This document shows, in pieces, positions 43,603 through 55,718 of a DNA stretch of 64,000 bases (within the stretch, counting starts at the first letter, position 1; every line of letters begins with the position of its first letter). The notes under the pieces were generated by a model. The model did no database searches. It saw only the letters and a list, made by a program, of their open reading frames with translations, and was not told the origin of the DNA. Source of the DNA: Diploptera punctata (taxonomy: Eukaryota; Arthropoda; Insecta; Blattodea; Blaberidae); contig JASPKZ010000419.1 of assembly GCA_030220185.1 (NCBI GenBank), positions 3,243,501 to 3,307,500 of the forward strand. Reading direction: 5' to 3'. The position numbers and the translations under genes were made by a program.

Positions 43603-44325
43603 AGAGCAAAAATAGTAATTGACGATACAATTTTAGAGGAAGTGAATAATTTTAAATATCTAGATTTCAATTTATCATATGTTAAAATTGAAACAAAATA
43701 AATAAATTTAATCTATTGTGCAGCACTATTAAAATAATCCTTAAAAAACAAGAAAATAAACAAAAATGAAATTTTATAAAGTAATGGCTGTTCCTGTATT
43801 GATGTATGGATCAGAATGTTGGACGATCACTAAAAGACAAGAACAAACATTGGAAGCAGCTGAGATGAGATTTTTAAGGAAGATAGCAGGATATACTCTG
43901 CTGGATAAGAAGAGAAATGAAGATATAAGAAAGGAACTAAATATTTTCAAACTTACAGACCGATCCGATTCCGATTGAGGGTCTTCCCACTTTTCAGCGG
44001 TTGCCCTTTTACCAGCCGGCTGCTAGCCCTTCACATCCACATGTGTCAATCACAGAGGTAGATGATCAACAGCCAGTGTAGGGGTGACATGTGGTTAGCA
44101 TGTCGAGTCCCCCAGACCAAATAATTAAATATAGGAACGCCTGGAAAGAACATGTTGATAGAATGCCAGAAGAAATATTTCCAAAATTATTGTTAAATTA
44201 TAAACTACATGGAAGGAGAAATGTTGGACGCCCACGCAGAAGATGGACTGAACAATTCTAGCTTTCATGAAACCGGAACGATCCAACAGGCTTAGTCTCT
44301 GGATGATGATGATGATGATGATGAT
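43603..44325 (+). mobile_element. LINE-B 3' end, split by a SINE
   Basis: AKIVIDDTILEEVNNFKYLD, KVMAVPVLMYGSECWTITK, RQEQTLEAAEMRFLRKIAG and NEDIRKELNIFKLTD, then after the SINE 'IIKYRNAWKEHVDRMPEEIF', 'LHGRRNVGRPRRRW' and a (GAT)n tail. The joint restores the frame. Composite-repeat copy A shows the uninterrupted site at ~16100 ('ggctttaacccttaaattgac'). Confidence 0.85.
43962..44112 (-). mobile_element. SINE-C 3' half inside LINE-B
   Basis: Flanked by CAGACC at 43956-43961 and 44113-44118. It is the 3' half only, from the 'gacatgctaaccacatgtc' region to 'gaagaccctcaatcgg' (3'-end type 2). Removing it rejoins LINE-B in frame. It inserted after LINE-B. Confidence 0.9.
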
Positions 44326-45732
44326 TTAGCTTTAACCCTTAAGTTGTCAACATAACATATAACATACAATGATTTAATTTATTTAATATTTGAATAAAAC
44401 AATATAAATACGAGTGAGTTCAATATATACTCAAATTATGTCGAATTACACAATACACAGTAATAACTCAGTTTCCATTATTTTGTTCTCGCTGTGGTCT
44501 GAAAGATTTAAATAAGTGTCAAGAGAAATTAATTTTTCGCCAATTAAGTGTCACTTCATTATTTGGTCTGTTCAATTAGTTTTATTATTATGCAACATTT
44601 ACTAGTTGATTTTGGATTATGCCATGTCTGAAAAAAATTGGCTTATATTTCTCAAAGTATTATTTAAACTTATTTAGCTAACACAGGATTATTTTGAAAT
44701 TTTACTTTATGTAATGTATATATTAATACGAAGAAAAAAATTTGCATCCCTTTTAAAGCACATTGGGCGCACGGAAGAGTGAGATATTTGGCATAATTAA
44801 AGTTCATATATAGGAGGAGAGCAGAAAAATAAAATATATGTATAATATCTGTTACAAATAAATTAAATTGAACAAAATAAAATAAATTGTCTCTAAGAAA
44901 TTTATGTGTATTACTCATTCGTTTACGTTCATACTGAAAGTGCATTGTTGTAAAAAGAAAATGTGCAGCAGCAATGTGAATTGACTTAGTCTCGCGTATT
45001 TATTATTAGTAGTTTAAAAAAAGTGAGTACATTTTATTATTTAAATTTAAATTAAACCCTGTCTACTCTGGGTTTCAGTATTTTCATTATATATTTTTTA
45101 TAATATTTAGATATTCGCACCTACTTCCATTATGTCTAGACATAGAACATTGACGGGTCGGAGTGAGAGAAAAAGAAGAAGTGATATATATCCCTATAAA
45201 TATAATAATATGCGAAATGCAAATTTAAATAGTATAAATAGTATACAAATGTCAAATGACGTGTTGTTTATTTAAATATAGCTTAGCCAAGCTATACCAC
45301 ATATTTTCTATCCTTAGTATTTTTAAAATAAATCGAAAATTAATGCATAATGACGTATTTGTTTCAAACAACTTAATCATTTAATGAATTGTGGTCGAAT
45401 TTCGGCCGCTGGGCGACCACGAGATTATCTTATTCAACAAGTCTAATTGTGTGATGTATATTTTAACTTAGATATCCGTTTTGTCTTCACAAGATTCCTG
45501 GATCATAAAAAGATGAAGGCATCCAGAAAAATTACACACTGAACTTTACAATCTGATTATAAGTAGAGTTCGGATTTTTATGTAATATTAATCTATAAAT
45601 ATGTAGTGAAAGTACTGAAAATATGTAATATTACATTTTTATTATGAAGAATCAAAATTTATATTTTAATGAAATACTGTGTTATTTCTTTGCCCAGCTC
45701 TGTTTTGTTATTATATTGTTGACATAAAATTC
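44326..45732. other. Composite-repeat sequence, no gene
   Basis: 44330-44700 parallels 16095-16450 and 50386-50650 ('ttgaattacacaatatacagtaataac', 'ttgttctcg.tgtggtctgaaag'). 44720-45420 has no clear parallel and may be another insertion. An open stretch at 44670-44945 (minus) has no recognised family. Confidence 0.5.
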
Positions 45733-46072
45733 ACCGATCCGATTGAGGGTCTTCCACTTTTCAGCGGTTGCCTTTTACCAGCCAGCTGCTGACCCTTCAC
45801 ATCCACATGTGTCAATCACAGAGGTAGATGATCAACATCCAGTGTAGGGCTGACATGTGGTTAGCATGTCGAGTCCCCCAGCCGTTATAGCTGGTTCCTC
45901 AACCTGGAGCCGCTACTTATTGTAGCTACCCAATTGCCTCACGATGCTGGGTGGGCACCGGTCCCATACTGGCCGAAATACCATGAGAAATTTCTTCCCC
46001 CATGGAGACTCGCACCAGCGCAAGTCCCGTAGCTCTGCGCCAAGGCTTCTTACCTTAACCGCTCGGCTACGG
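45733..46072 (-). mobile_element. SINE-C, full-length, 3'-end type 2
   Basis: The complement starts 'ccgtagccgagcggttaagg', carries the tRNA-like head, the shared body, then 'aaggcaaccgctgaaaagtgg' and 'gaccctcaatcggatcgg'. The head and middle match 41278-41597; the last ~50 bases do not. Confidence 0.88.
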
Positions 46073-46687
46073 TTTTATAAAAACGTTGAGGTTAATATAT
46101 TTATACTAGGCCTACCAATGATAAAGTCCGTTCGTCCATTTTTTGACAGCATTATTTGCCATCCAGTGTGCTGTATACTGGGAAAGTTTTCATCCCTGGA
46201 CAGCTAAATTACTAATGGCTATCAGTAAGTGGCTTTCATTGTGTAACGTTGGCCTAACGACTTTTTGTTGGAACTTATTGCTGGATATGGTTACGGAATG
46301 TGTACATGCGCTGTGTTGGTGTTTCAGCGCTATGTTCTTATGTTTATCACTTTGCCCTTATGGAGGACGGTCTATGGTGAATATGTTTCTGTGGACTGTA
46401 CGCCATTGCGCTAATTGTCCTATCGTGCGCACTATTGGATTATCATGTTCCAAAATGTTTTGACGCATTTTGGCAACTTGATCTTTACTATAGCATCAAG
46501 ATAGGGCAATTTAGCTGCATCGTGTAGCTCTGCTATCCTTGTATACATAGGAGCCGAAAATATAATTTTGAGGCAACGATTATGAATTATAATAAACAAT
46601 CCAGAAGCATTTTTGTGTAAAGGTTATATTGAATGTATTTTATACATAGGTCCTCAACCTAAAATTAAGATATATAAGCCCTAATAT
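46073..46687. other. Unidentified sequence with an open stretch
   Basis: A 106-codon stretch (46143-46463, +) is Cys/Trp-rich (for example CWCFSAMFLCLSLCPYGG). I recognise no family, and the opposite strand is equally unrecognised. Base composition is less AT-rich than the neighbours, so it could be a relic of an unclassified element. Confidence 0.35.
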
Positions 46688-47004
46688 CACCACCGCTGTG
46701 GTCTCGAGGTAACGTGCTGCCTTGTCACGCAGCGGGCCCGGGTTCGATCCCCGGTCCGGGCAGTTTTTCTGGGTGAGGTTTTTTATCGGGGTTTTACCTC
46801 ACCTGTAAGACAAATGTCAGGAAAACGTTAAGGCCCAAACGGTCCCCGAAATCATATGGCCATTATCATCATCATCTTTCACCGGTGTGGAAAGCAACGG
46901 GAAGCTACCACACCTACAATTCCCTAGCAAAGTTGCAATCATAGCATGAAAATGCTGTGACTGCAGTGAAGGACCTGCCTTCGGGCACAATTAGTATGGA
47001 TGGG
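46688..47004 (+). mobile_element. SINE-B1, full-length with 11-bp target duplications
   Basis: Flanks AGCCCTAATAT at 46677-46687 and 47005-47015. Head 'ccaccgctgtggtctcgagg', B-box GGGTTCGATCCCC, core 'gggtgaggttttttatcggg', (ATC)n, 'ccggtgtggaaagcaacggg' and end 'attagtatggatggg'. Confidence 0.95.
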
Positions 47005-47015
47005 AGCCCTAATAT

Positions 47016-48060
47016 TACTAAAAAGGTACATATTAGTACAAAGCGGAATTTATTACTTTACAGTTATTTTCAACTAAATTTGCTTAGTTTTTACATGTTT
47101 AAACTTTTTATGTACAATTCTCAAAGTACATTACTTACAGTTTTCTTGCACTTTATCAAATTATTTCTTGCATAGTTGTACAAGGTGTATAGGCCTACAC
47201 CACTATTACACCGTCTGTAATAAAATACATCATCGATAGTTATCCACGAGTAATCATATTTTGACAGAATACGATGAGACAACCGAAGCAATTTTTATCT
47301 GCGTTCACTGACTTTCATCACAGGGATATAGATAAGTCAAAACAAAAAAAACTGAAAATAGACCAAATCAGATTATTCCACACTTAAAATCGTGCACCAT
47401 ATCTGTGTTCTATCCTGATATTCTCACTCTACCCTAGAATATCAAGCAATGGAAAATATATTTTACATTCTTAAAGTGTATTCAATTTTAAAAGAGTTTT
47501 CTTTAACAACATCAGGATGTCATGGAGCTACCTGTTTGAATAACCTGGTATAGTTAGAAATAGAAGAAGCTACTTAACCTCTCACTTACCCTCATACTCA
47601 CTCCTCGTGGTGATGTGGGACGAGGAAGCAACAACTTTTTTAGCGTTTGAAATCGAATTTTAAAGATACGAAAAATAACTGAGGCTAAGGTTATCCAAGA
47701 AAACTATGAACCTTAATGAATGTTTGCATTTTGTTTAATTGTGGGATGTTTCATGTCATTTTTTTCCGAGAAAATTAAAGCTCAGCAGGATTGACTACAC
47801 AAAGTATGGTGATATGACTATGACATGTTAATCATATGAGCCTCCAAACAGAGTTGAGAACAAATCATACAGAAATTTTATCTGCTTACTAGCACTGTAT
47901 ACACAAACATTTTATAAACTTACATTAGAAGACCATTTTATATTAAGAAATATGTAATTTTTTAATAGATATGTTGTAATGAATAAAATATGTAAAAATA
48001 TGTAATATTAAACTTGAGTATAAGGTTTCGATTTATGTGAATCGTCAACATGTTCGGTTA
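47016..48060. other. Unannotated AT-rich sequence
   Basis: No gene or repeat recognised. The (near-)repeats 'aaatatgtaatat' around 47.95-48.0 are shared with ~45.6 kb. Confidence 0.4.
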
Positions 48061-48880
48061 TTGCGAAAGAACATATAAAGGAAAAAATATGTAATTACAT
48101 ACGAATCCGGACTCTATTTATAAGTCAAGATGGATGCAACATGTTCATTGAATGGAGGATCACAGGATACCCAAACATATGTTAATCTAGCAACCTGCAG
48201 GAAGAAGACAAAGACGTCCACTCAAAAGACTTTTGGATGATGTTTCTATTGCGACTGATTTAACTATGATGATAATGATGATGATGATGAGAAAAAATAT
48301 TATGGATCAAAATATGTATATCAAAATTCAATTTACTTTGAAGTAAAAGATGTTCCATACATCATTTTATAGTTGAATGCCTCAAAATACATTTCATTCC
48401 ATTTTGAAAAAAAAATGTATTTGATTATTATTTGTTACCAAGATGTTACAAAGATAGAGAAAAATCTTAACACTTAATGTGCATATTACTAATAAAATTG
48501 CGCGTTATTCGCTACTGTGATCAGAATGATAAAAAACCATAAAGGACTTGTTTTCACTCACGCTATGCTATGCTTAGTATTCTGTTGATCTGTATTCATG
48601 ACTCATGAACCATGAATATTAGAATTTACCACCCAAGGAAGGTAAATTATTAACTACTTAACTTCCTACTTACTTCGATACAATGACGGACTCAAAATAT
48701 GTCAATGAACTTCCACAAATGTTGGTACAGTTTTTAAAACTCATTTCTTTGAATCACTTGTACGCAAATTCATATATTTTCTTTGTACCTATTTTATATG
48801 TAATATAAAGAACTTCTGTCTCATAGCAACAAACAACACTATGACGAATATACCAATATATAATTAATATGTGCAATCAG

Positions 48881-49226
48881 TCCACGGCTGTAGTCTCGAG
48901 GTAGCGTGCTGCCTTGTCACGCAGCGGGCCCGGGTTCGATCCCGGTCGCGACAGTTTTTTTTTGGTGAGGTTTTTATCGGGGGTTTTCCTCACCTAGACA
49001 AATTTCAGGAAAACGTTAAGGCCCAAACGGTCCCCGAAATCATATGGGCCATCATCATCATCACCCTTATCATTATCATCATCATCATCATCATTCTCCA
49101 CCGGTGTGGAAAGCAACGGGAAGCTACCACACCTACAATTCCCTAGTAAAGCTGCAAAGCATACCATTAAAATGCTATGATTGCAGTGAAAGACCTGCTC
49201 TCGAGCAGAATTACTACGGATGGATA
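48881..49226 (+). mobile_element. SINE-B1, full-length
   Basis: Head 'tccacggctgtagtctcgag', the B-box, the core, a long (ATC)n tract (~49050-49095), 'ccggtgtggaaagcaacgg' and end 'attactacggatgg'. It inserted into composite-repeat copy C at 'atgtgcaatcag'. No exact target duplication was found. Confidence 0.9.
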
Positions 49227-49799
49227 GATATACAATCTCGTGGTGTTGATATACATGGCGATTCAAAGGATCGCGCACAAATTTCAGGAACTTGTAGAGG
49301 GTCGAAATACAGCAGCTTTTATTGGTCTGAAAAGTAATCGTGGGTCAGTACAAGCCTGGAAAAGTCAGGAACTACAATGCGGATCTCAGCTTAATTTTCG
49401 GAGAGACATTGCATTTGATGCACTACTAATTTATGAAGACGCACGGTCTGTTGTCATACCGTTCAGTGCAGTGCAGCACTTGTGTACTCCACTGTTTACA
49501 CCTGATAGTCATTCATGCGCTCTGTAGGCTGTTTTCATTTCAGTACGGTATCTGCAGTGTATTGTAAAGGTCCACTACAACATTACTTTGAAGGTAACTG
49601 CATTTTGTAAACTGAATACTCGTCAGAACTTCGAGACGTGCATCACATGTATGGTAAAGCGAGTGCCTAATGATCGCGAAGCTGAACGCCTGTACAGCGT
49701 CCGAACAGACGTCAACCACAGCCTCAAGTGTTTCAAAACTTTCACCACTGACTCGGGGAGATAGGTTCCTTGCGGTCCCTGTGCCGTTTAAACATACAA
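49227..49799. other. Unidentified, relatively GC-balanced sequence
   Basis: Open stretches exist (for example SRGVDIHGDSKDRAQISG near 49227, +). None matches a family I know and frames change often. Possibly another decayed element. Confidence 0.3.
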
Positions 49800-50385
49800 A
49801 AAAGCCACTCTTTATGTTACTTTTTCACTACAAAGGGTGATTTTTAAGGGTGAAGGGCTTGAGCATGAAACCTCTCTTATAGCCTATAACCTTCTCAGGA
49901 AAATCGTGAACATTTTGCAAAAAGCCCCATCACAGTCGGATGAACGGTACGGCAGTGCACGCTTGTCCGGGAATCTACTTATCCCAATCTTCTTGGTATC
50001 AATGAAAGGCAAAATTGGTTATTGTGAGTTATCCGTAAAAGATAAACTTATGCTGTCGTGGACTTTTTTGTAGAGGTCTTTGATATATTCAATTCTGTGT
50101 AAATTAACGTTGTGTATTTGTTATGTTTTACACAGCGTAAGTCATTTAACGTCAAAAAATTATTTTTTCACGTTTTTTACTACAAAGGGTGATTTTTAAG
50201 GGTGTAGGAGTTGAGTATCACAACTCTCTTATAGCCTATGTTCATCCCGGTAATCCTCTGAACATTTTACAGAAAACCCCATCACAATCGGATGAATGGT
50301 TATGGCAGTGCATAAAATACGAACAAACAAATAAAGAGACAAACAAACAAAAAAAAACATTCATTTTTATATATTAGGTAGCAAT
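49800..50385 (+). mobile_element. Element H, copy with two tandem 3' units
   Basis: 'actacaaagggtgatttttaaggg' occurs at ~49832 and ~50180, each followed by 'ctctcttatagcctat' and 'ccccatcacagtcggatgaa'-like sequence, giving a ~350-base internal tandem repeat. It ends in ACAA-rich repeats and 'tttttatatattaggtag', like 43200. Confidence 0.75.
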
Positions 50386-51127
50386 AGAAATTACTTAAAT
50401 GTATGTTGAATTACACAATATACAGTAATAACTTACAGTTTTATATATTTTGTTCTCGTTGTGGTCTGAAAGATTTATATAGATGTCAAGAGAAATTAAT
50501 TTTTCGCCAATTTAAGGGTCACTTCATTATAATTAATTACCATATTATGCAACAGTTACTTGTTGTTTTGGATTATGTCTTGTTTAAAAAAAGGTTCAAA
50601 ACTTAATTACTCAAATTATTAATAACTCTTATAAAAACTGTTACATTTATTGGTTTTTTGAGGGAAAATCTTTTAGGAATAATATTTAAAGTTGTACTTT
50701 CCTGTAATTTATGTAATTTACCAAGTTCTATACATAGCAAAAAGCATATTTTAACTTAGGGTATTATAAATAACTTTCTGTTTTATCTTCAAAAGGCTGC
50801 TGTATAAACACTATTACATCATAAAAAACTTAAGACAGTGTGACTCATGGAACTTTAGGAAACAAAATATCTGATTATAAAGTCAAGATGGATGCTACAT
50901 GTTTCATTGAATGGAGGACCACAGGATACCCAAGCAGAAAGCACATCTATCAAACCTGCAGGAAAGAAGAGACAAGGAGGTCCACGCAGACGACTTTTAC
51001 ATGGTGTTTGTATTGAGGCGAAACAGGTCAACAAATTATCTAAATTCGAGAATGGACTTTGATGTCGATGAAAAAATATATTATGGATCAAATTCTGTAA
51101 ATCGAAATTAATGTTTTTAATTAAAAT

Positions 51128-52082
51128 ATATTAGAATGGGTTGAAGCAAGGAGATGCACAATCTCCTCTACTATTTAATTTTGTACTAGGGCATGCCATA
51201 AAATCTTTAAAGGATGAAAAAGGCGTACAACTCAATGGTATTAATTAACAGTTAGTTTATGCTGATGATGTAGTGCTATTGGGCGATAGCGAGGAGTAAC
51301 TAAAGGCCAACACACACACACACACATATTGAGTAACACTAAGAAATTGGGACTGGAAGTAAATATCATTGAAACTAAACATATGGTCACACGTTGAAAT
51401 ACATTATATAATGGAAATGGACAGCTAAAGACAAATGAGGGAAATTTTGAGGAAGTGGCAGAAATCAAATACCTAGAAACAATAATCACAAATAGGAATT
51501 AGATGCAAAAAGATATTAAACATAGGCTCAATTCTGGAAATGCGTGCTATTATGCATTACAGAGACTCTTGATATCCCAACTCCTTTAAAAAAACATTAA
51601 ACTGAAAATATATAAAACTATTATTCTACCAGTTATATTGATGCGAAACATGGACTCTTTCTTACTTTAAGGGAGGAAAGGAGATTACAGGTATTTGAGA
51701 ATAAAGTTCTTAGGAAAATTTTCGGACCAAAGAGAGATGAACAGGCAGGTGAATGGAGACGACTATTTAACAGTGAAATATATGGTCTTCATATTAAGTC
51801 AGATATAATAACTGTTAAGTCCCGTAGACTGTGATGGGCAGGACATATGGCACGAATGGGGAATGAAGGAGGTGCATGGAAGCTTCTTGTAGGAAAGCCA
51901 GAGGGAAAACGCCCAGTTGGTAGACCAAGAATGAGGTGGGAGAATAATATTAATGATTTGAGGGAAGTAGATTATACATGGAATGACTGGAAAACATTAG
52001 CTCAGGATAGGAATGTATGGAGAGCTTATGTCCGCGCGGCCATGAACCTACGGGTTCGATAGTATCAGTGAGTTAGAGTTAG
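51128..52082 (+). pseudogene. LINE-A 3' half
   Basis: Starts at 'gggttgaagcaaggagatgcac' (the SGLKQGD-x-SP region just before YADD). It includes 'tatgctgatgatgtagtgcta' (YADDVVL) at ~51255 and 'GKPEGKRPVGRPRMRWENNI', and ends at 'gggttcgatagtatcagtgagtt'. Stops and frameshifts throughout. 5'-truncated. Confidence 0.9.
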
Positions 52083-52479
52083 TTACAATTTAACAGTATT
52101 TTTGTATTACATTTTTTTTTTATTCTGTAGTTTATTTCCACAGTCGCCTTTCTATTGAATGATCATTACCTAACACAAGTAAATATCTTGTTTTCATAAC
52201 CACTGTCCCTCCCAGTTACAGTAGCTCCTAAACATTTTTAGAATTACGTCAACTTGTTTAAAACTCATATAAGTTTTCTTTCTTTCTTTAACCAGTTTAA
52301 CATCTCACTTTACATACCACACGCCATTAGTGTCACGAAGGAATATAAACTATAGGTCGCACAAATACTTTTGACCACACAATACCATGGAGGGCCTCTC
52401 TGAATGAGTTATCAGGACCTCCTCCGAGACAACACAACATGAGGACGAAACACATTTAGATTAAACATGGCGGATGATT

Positions 52480-52670
52480 AATGTTGCCTAGATGATATTC
52501 GGGATCTCTCTAGACTTTATAGTTTCCTGACATTTGTCTTACTGGCTGAGAAAAACCCGAAAAACAATTATCAGCCGGGAAATTTGTGCCGACCGGGGAT
52601 CGAACCCGGGCCGGTTACGTTACAAGTCAGTGAAGCTACCCCGAAAACACAGCGGTAGGCAGTAAATAAA
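52480..52670 (-). mobile_element. SINE-B-head relic (B3 type)
   Basis: The complement has 'gctgtgttttcggggtagc', GGGTTCGATCCCC, 'tcaggaaactataaag' and 'atcatctaggcaac'. It holds the same position in the composite repeat as 30360 and 55540. Confidence 0.7.
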
Positions 52671-53125
52671 TTAAAAGTAGGCCTATAATTATATTATTGT
52701 ATTAAATGGTCGTTGGTGCGAAACCTAAATATCACTGTTGATATCAATATAATACCGACATCATTCCTTGCAGCTTTTTAACTTGAAAATTATCATGGAA
52801 CATTTGCTTATGACCCACTTTTTAGTTATATTATGAAATGAGATTAATGATGAGTGAATCTTGAAAATGTTATATCCTTTAATTTGCCTTGTCAACTCAA
52901 AAAACTGTCATCTGGTCCTACAAGGAATTTGAAGTCGATAACTTGTAAATTTGAGTTTCAAAGGGAATTGTCCCTGACACATTGTTTGATAAACTAAGAA
53001 CTCTTATTTCATACTTGTCATGATATATCAGTTTTAATTATGACATTGATTTGGGTGTGGCTTTTGTATATATTTTATTTTCTTTTACTTTTTGGAACAT
53101 GTTTTAGTCCTAATAAACCGTTCCG

Positions 53126-54079
53126 AATATGAATTCATGAAAATAAGCGTGGAGACCAAAATACTTGACTTGAAGGCTCCAAACGGAGAATGGGAGCTCC
53201 TGAGGTGATGTTGATCGTAGAACTTCTTTGGTATTTAAAAAAGAGGATCAGCTGGGTTTTGGTTTCGTTAATTGTAATGGTTCCAGTTTAGGAAACAGAA
53301 TGGAAATATTTAGGGAATTCTGGAATATATGGCTTGATAGAAGAACGACTAGAAAGGATGGTAGGTATAATCGAAGAAGGAAACTGTATAGACGTACGGT
53401 TTTTTAAATGAACTGTATACAGAACTGAAAAGTCTGCACGCTGAGGGGCTCCTGATAGAAGCGGCTTGCAATCAGATTACACAGAACAACCGACACATAG
53501 AATTGTCGGTTAGTGAGGTATATTGATATAATTTTAATTAATTGTGCTGAAATATTAAATTTATCAAATTTATAGATAAGTGCATTAATCTATGTCGTAT
53601 TTGAAGGCTTTGTTCGATATCGAGAGAAACTGTCACTACGTTACTTTTCTTATTGAAACCCGTGATTACTTTGTTGAACAGTCCAACATACAGCAGCGGA
53701 GTACTACGTGGTTTTGTAAATCCAGTGGCGATTTGGTGGAATTTATTTTTCAATAACTTCAATTCTGAGTATAGAAAATCGAGTTTTTTTCAGTATTTTG
53801 ATAGCACTGGTAGCAGTCTGAGTAAGTTTAGTTTAAGTTAGGCAGGTATTCGGTAATCTTAATTTTTTATTAGCCTGTTTTTTCATGAGGTGGCTATTCT
53901 ATAAAAAAAACTAGTAAATTTCAGTTAAAGAGAAAATTATATTTGAAGTCTATAACACGATTTTCTACATATATTGGTGAATCATAATTTATATTACTTT
54001 ATCCATACACACACACAAATATATATATATAAAGTCCCATGTATTATCTACCCGAATTTTCTTGTCACCAAACAGCTGA
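53126..54079. other. Unidentified; ends in sequence shared with 1.95-2.5 kb
   Basis: 53130-53870 has no recognised gene or repeat. 53945-54075 parallels 1935-1995 and 2443-2510 ('ctttatccatacacacac', 'aaagtcccatgtattat'). Confidence 0.4.
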
Positions 54080-54505
54080 ATATTTTTTTTTTTTTTTGAG
54101 AACATTAGACTTACTGCTGACGAGTAACGCTACTGATTCAAGTTAACAGTCCTCTAGTTCATTCCTAGATTATATGATAAATGGAGATTGTGCGTCATCA
54201 GTTGAATGGTTTCTGTGAATGTTATGTATTCGTGAGTAATTAGAATTTACCACCGAAGGAAGGAAACTTGCTAACTTACCTCGATACGATGACTGGTTGG
54301 AAATGTGTCACAAATGTTGGTGCCATTTACTGAAACTCCGCTCTTTGAATCACTTGTAAGCAAATGCATATATTTTTCTCTGCGCCTATTTGATATAATA
54401 TAAAGGACTTCTGTCTCATAGCAACCAACAACACTATGCCAAATAGACTGAATGGATACGTCGATCTACAGTATTAACTGATAAAAATAAATACAACATT
54501 AAAAT

Positions 54506-54845
54506 CCATCCATCCATAGTAATTCTGCCCGAAGGCAGGTCCTTCACTGCAATCATAGCATTTTCATGCTATGATTGCAGCTTTACTAGGGCATTGTAGG
54601 TGTGGTAGCTTCCCGTTGCTTTCCACACCGATGAAGGATGATGATAAGGATGATGATGATGATGATGATGATGGCCATATGATTTCGGGGACCATTTGGG
54701 CCTTAAAGTTTTCCTGACATTTGTCTTACAGGTGAGGAAAAACCCCGATAAAAACCTCACCCAGAAATACTGCCCCGACCGGGGATCGAATCCGGGTCCG
54801 CTGCGTGACAAGGCAGCACGCTACCTCGAGACCACAGCGGTGGAC
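54506..54845 (-). mobile_element. SINE-B1, full-length with ~12-bp target duplications
   Basis: ACAACATTAAAAT flanks both sides (54493-54505 and 54844-54856, overlapping the SINE's terminal bases). The complement has the full head, B-box, core, (CAT)n and '...attactatggatgg' end. The internal phrase 'catagcatgaaaatgctatg' forms a small hairpin. Confidence 0.93.
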
Positions 54846-55539
54846 AACATTAAAATAATATATCATAAATAATTATATTAAGAATAGTGGGTGGAAAAAA
54901 TATGATATCACATTTGCAAGGTAGAAACAATTGACCAGTCACGATCCCCATTTTTGGCTCTTTCAAAATTCTTGCCAAACACAATTTTCAATCTGATTTG
55001 AAATAAAAAAGTTACTCTTACGACTTAAACAGAATTATGATTAATAATGCCATCGACTGTTAATAAGGCCCGTTACCTCCTTTACAACATAACTAATTAT
55101 TATAAAACGATTTGATATTTCGTTCAATTAGTGGTATTCTGAATTATTAAATGAACTATAAACCTATAAAATTAATGTGCATTAAATTATATAGTTCGTC
55201 TCTACCGTAAAAGACAATAGCCTACATGTTAAATGGAGCGCGCTGATGCCAGATCTACTGTATAGACATACAATAATTCACTAATTACTATTGACTATAA
55301 AAACATTTTAGTAGGTAAGTTTATTTGGTTCCTGATTCCTCTTCGTTCTTTAACTTCCCACCTTAAATGTACTTTCTACATGCTACACGCCACCAGTGGC
55401 ACGACCACACAAACATATGGAGGTACTCCCTGAATGAGTGTTCAGATCAGTGTCGGGGCCTCGTCAGAGACAACACAACATGAGGACGAAACACACCATT
55501 CATAAAAATATTCATTCTAAACATTGCGAATATGATAAT

Positions 55540-55718
55540 GATGATTTTGATGGCCAGATGATGTTAGGGAACCGTTTGGTTCTTAAAGATTCCTGAATAT
55601 TGTTTTATAGTTGGGGAAAAAACACGAAAAAAACACCACCCAGGGAACTTGACCCGACTGGAGATCGATCACTGTCCGCTGCGTACAAGGTAGCGAAACC
55701 ACAGCGGTGGACACTAAA
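55540..55718 (-). mobile_element. SINE-B-head relic (B3 type)
   Basis: The complement starts 'gtccaccgctgtggtttcgc' and continues with a mutated B box ('cagtgatcgatctcc'), 'aaaaacactataaaac'-like decay and 'catcatctggccatc'. Third copy of the relic shared by the composite repeats. Confidence 0.7.

Larger units (their letters stand above)
41640..48880 (+). repeat. Composite-repeat copy C (interrupted)
   Basis: 41.65-41.77 matches 13.15-13.26 kb; 42.13-42.41 matches 15.0-15.7; 43.2-43.6 and 44.33-45.57 match 15.72-16.6; 48.07-48.88 matches 16.6-17.0 and 18.6-21.7. Between them are LINE-A, element H, LINE-B, two SINE-C and one SINE-B copies, plus sequence with no match. Confidence 0.6.
50386..53125 (+). 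repeat. Composite-repeat copy D (split by LINE-A)
   Basis: 50386-51127 parallels 16135-17000 and 44.4 kb ('gaatggaggaccacaggatacccaag', 'aacaggtcaacaaattatct'). 52086-53125 parallels 30.0-31.5 and 55.3-56.2 kb ('cataccacacgccattagtg', 'cctaataaaccg'). Confidence 0.7.

Noticed and set aside
46143..46463. 106-codon plus-strand ORF as a gene
   Set aside because: No recognisable domain, no supporting splice or start context, and it sits between SINE-C and SINE-B insertions in a composite repeat. Left as unidentified sequence.
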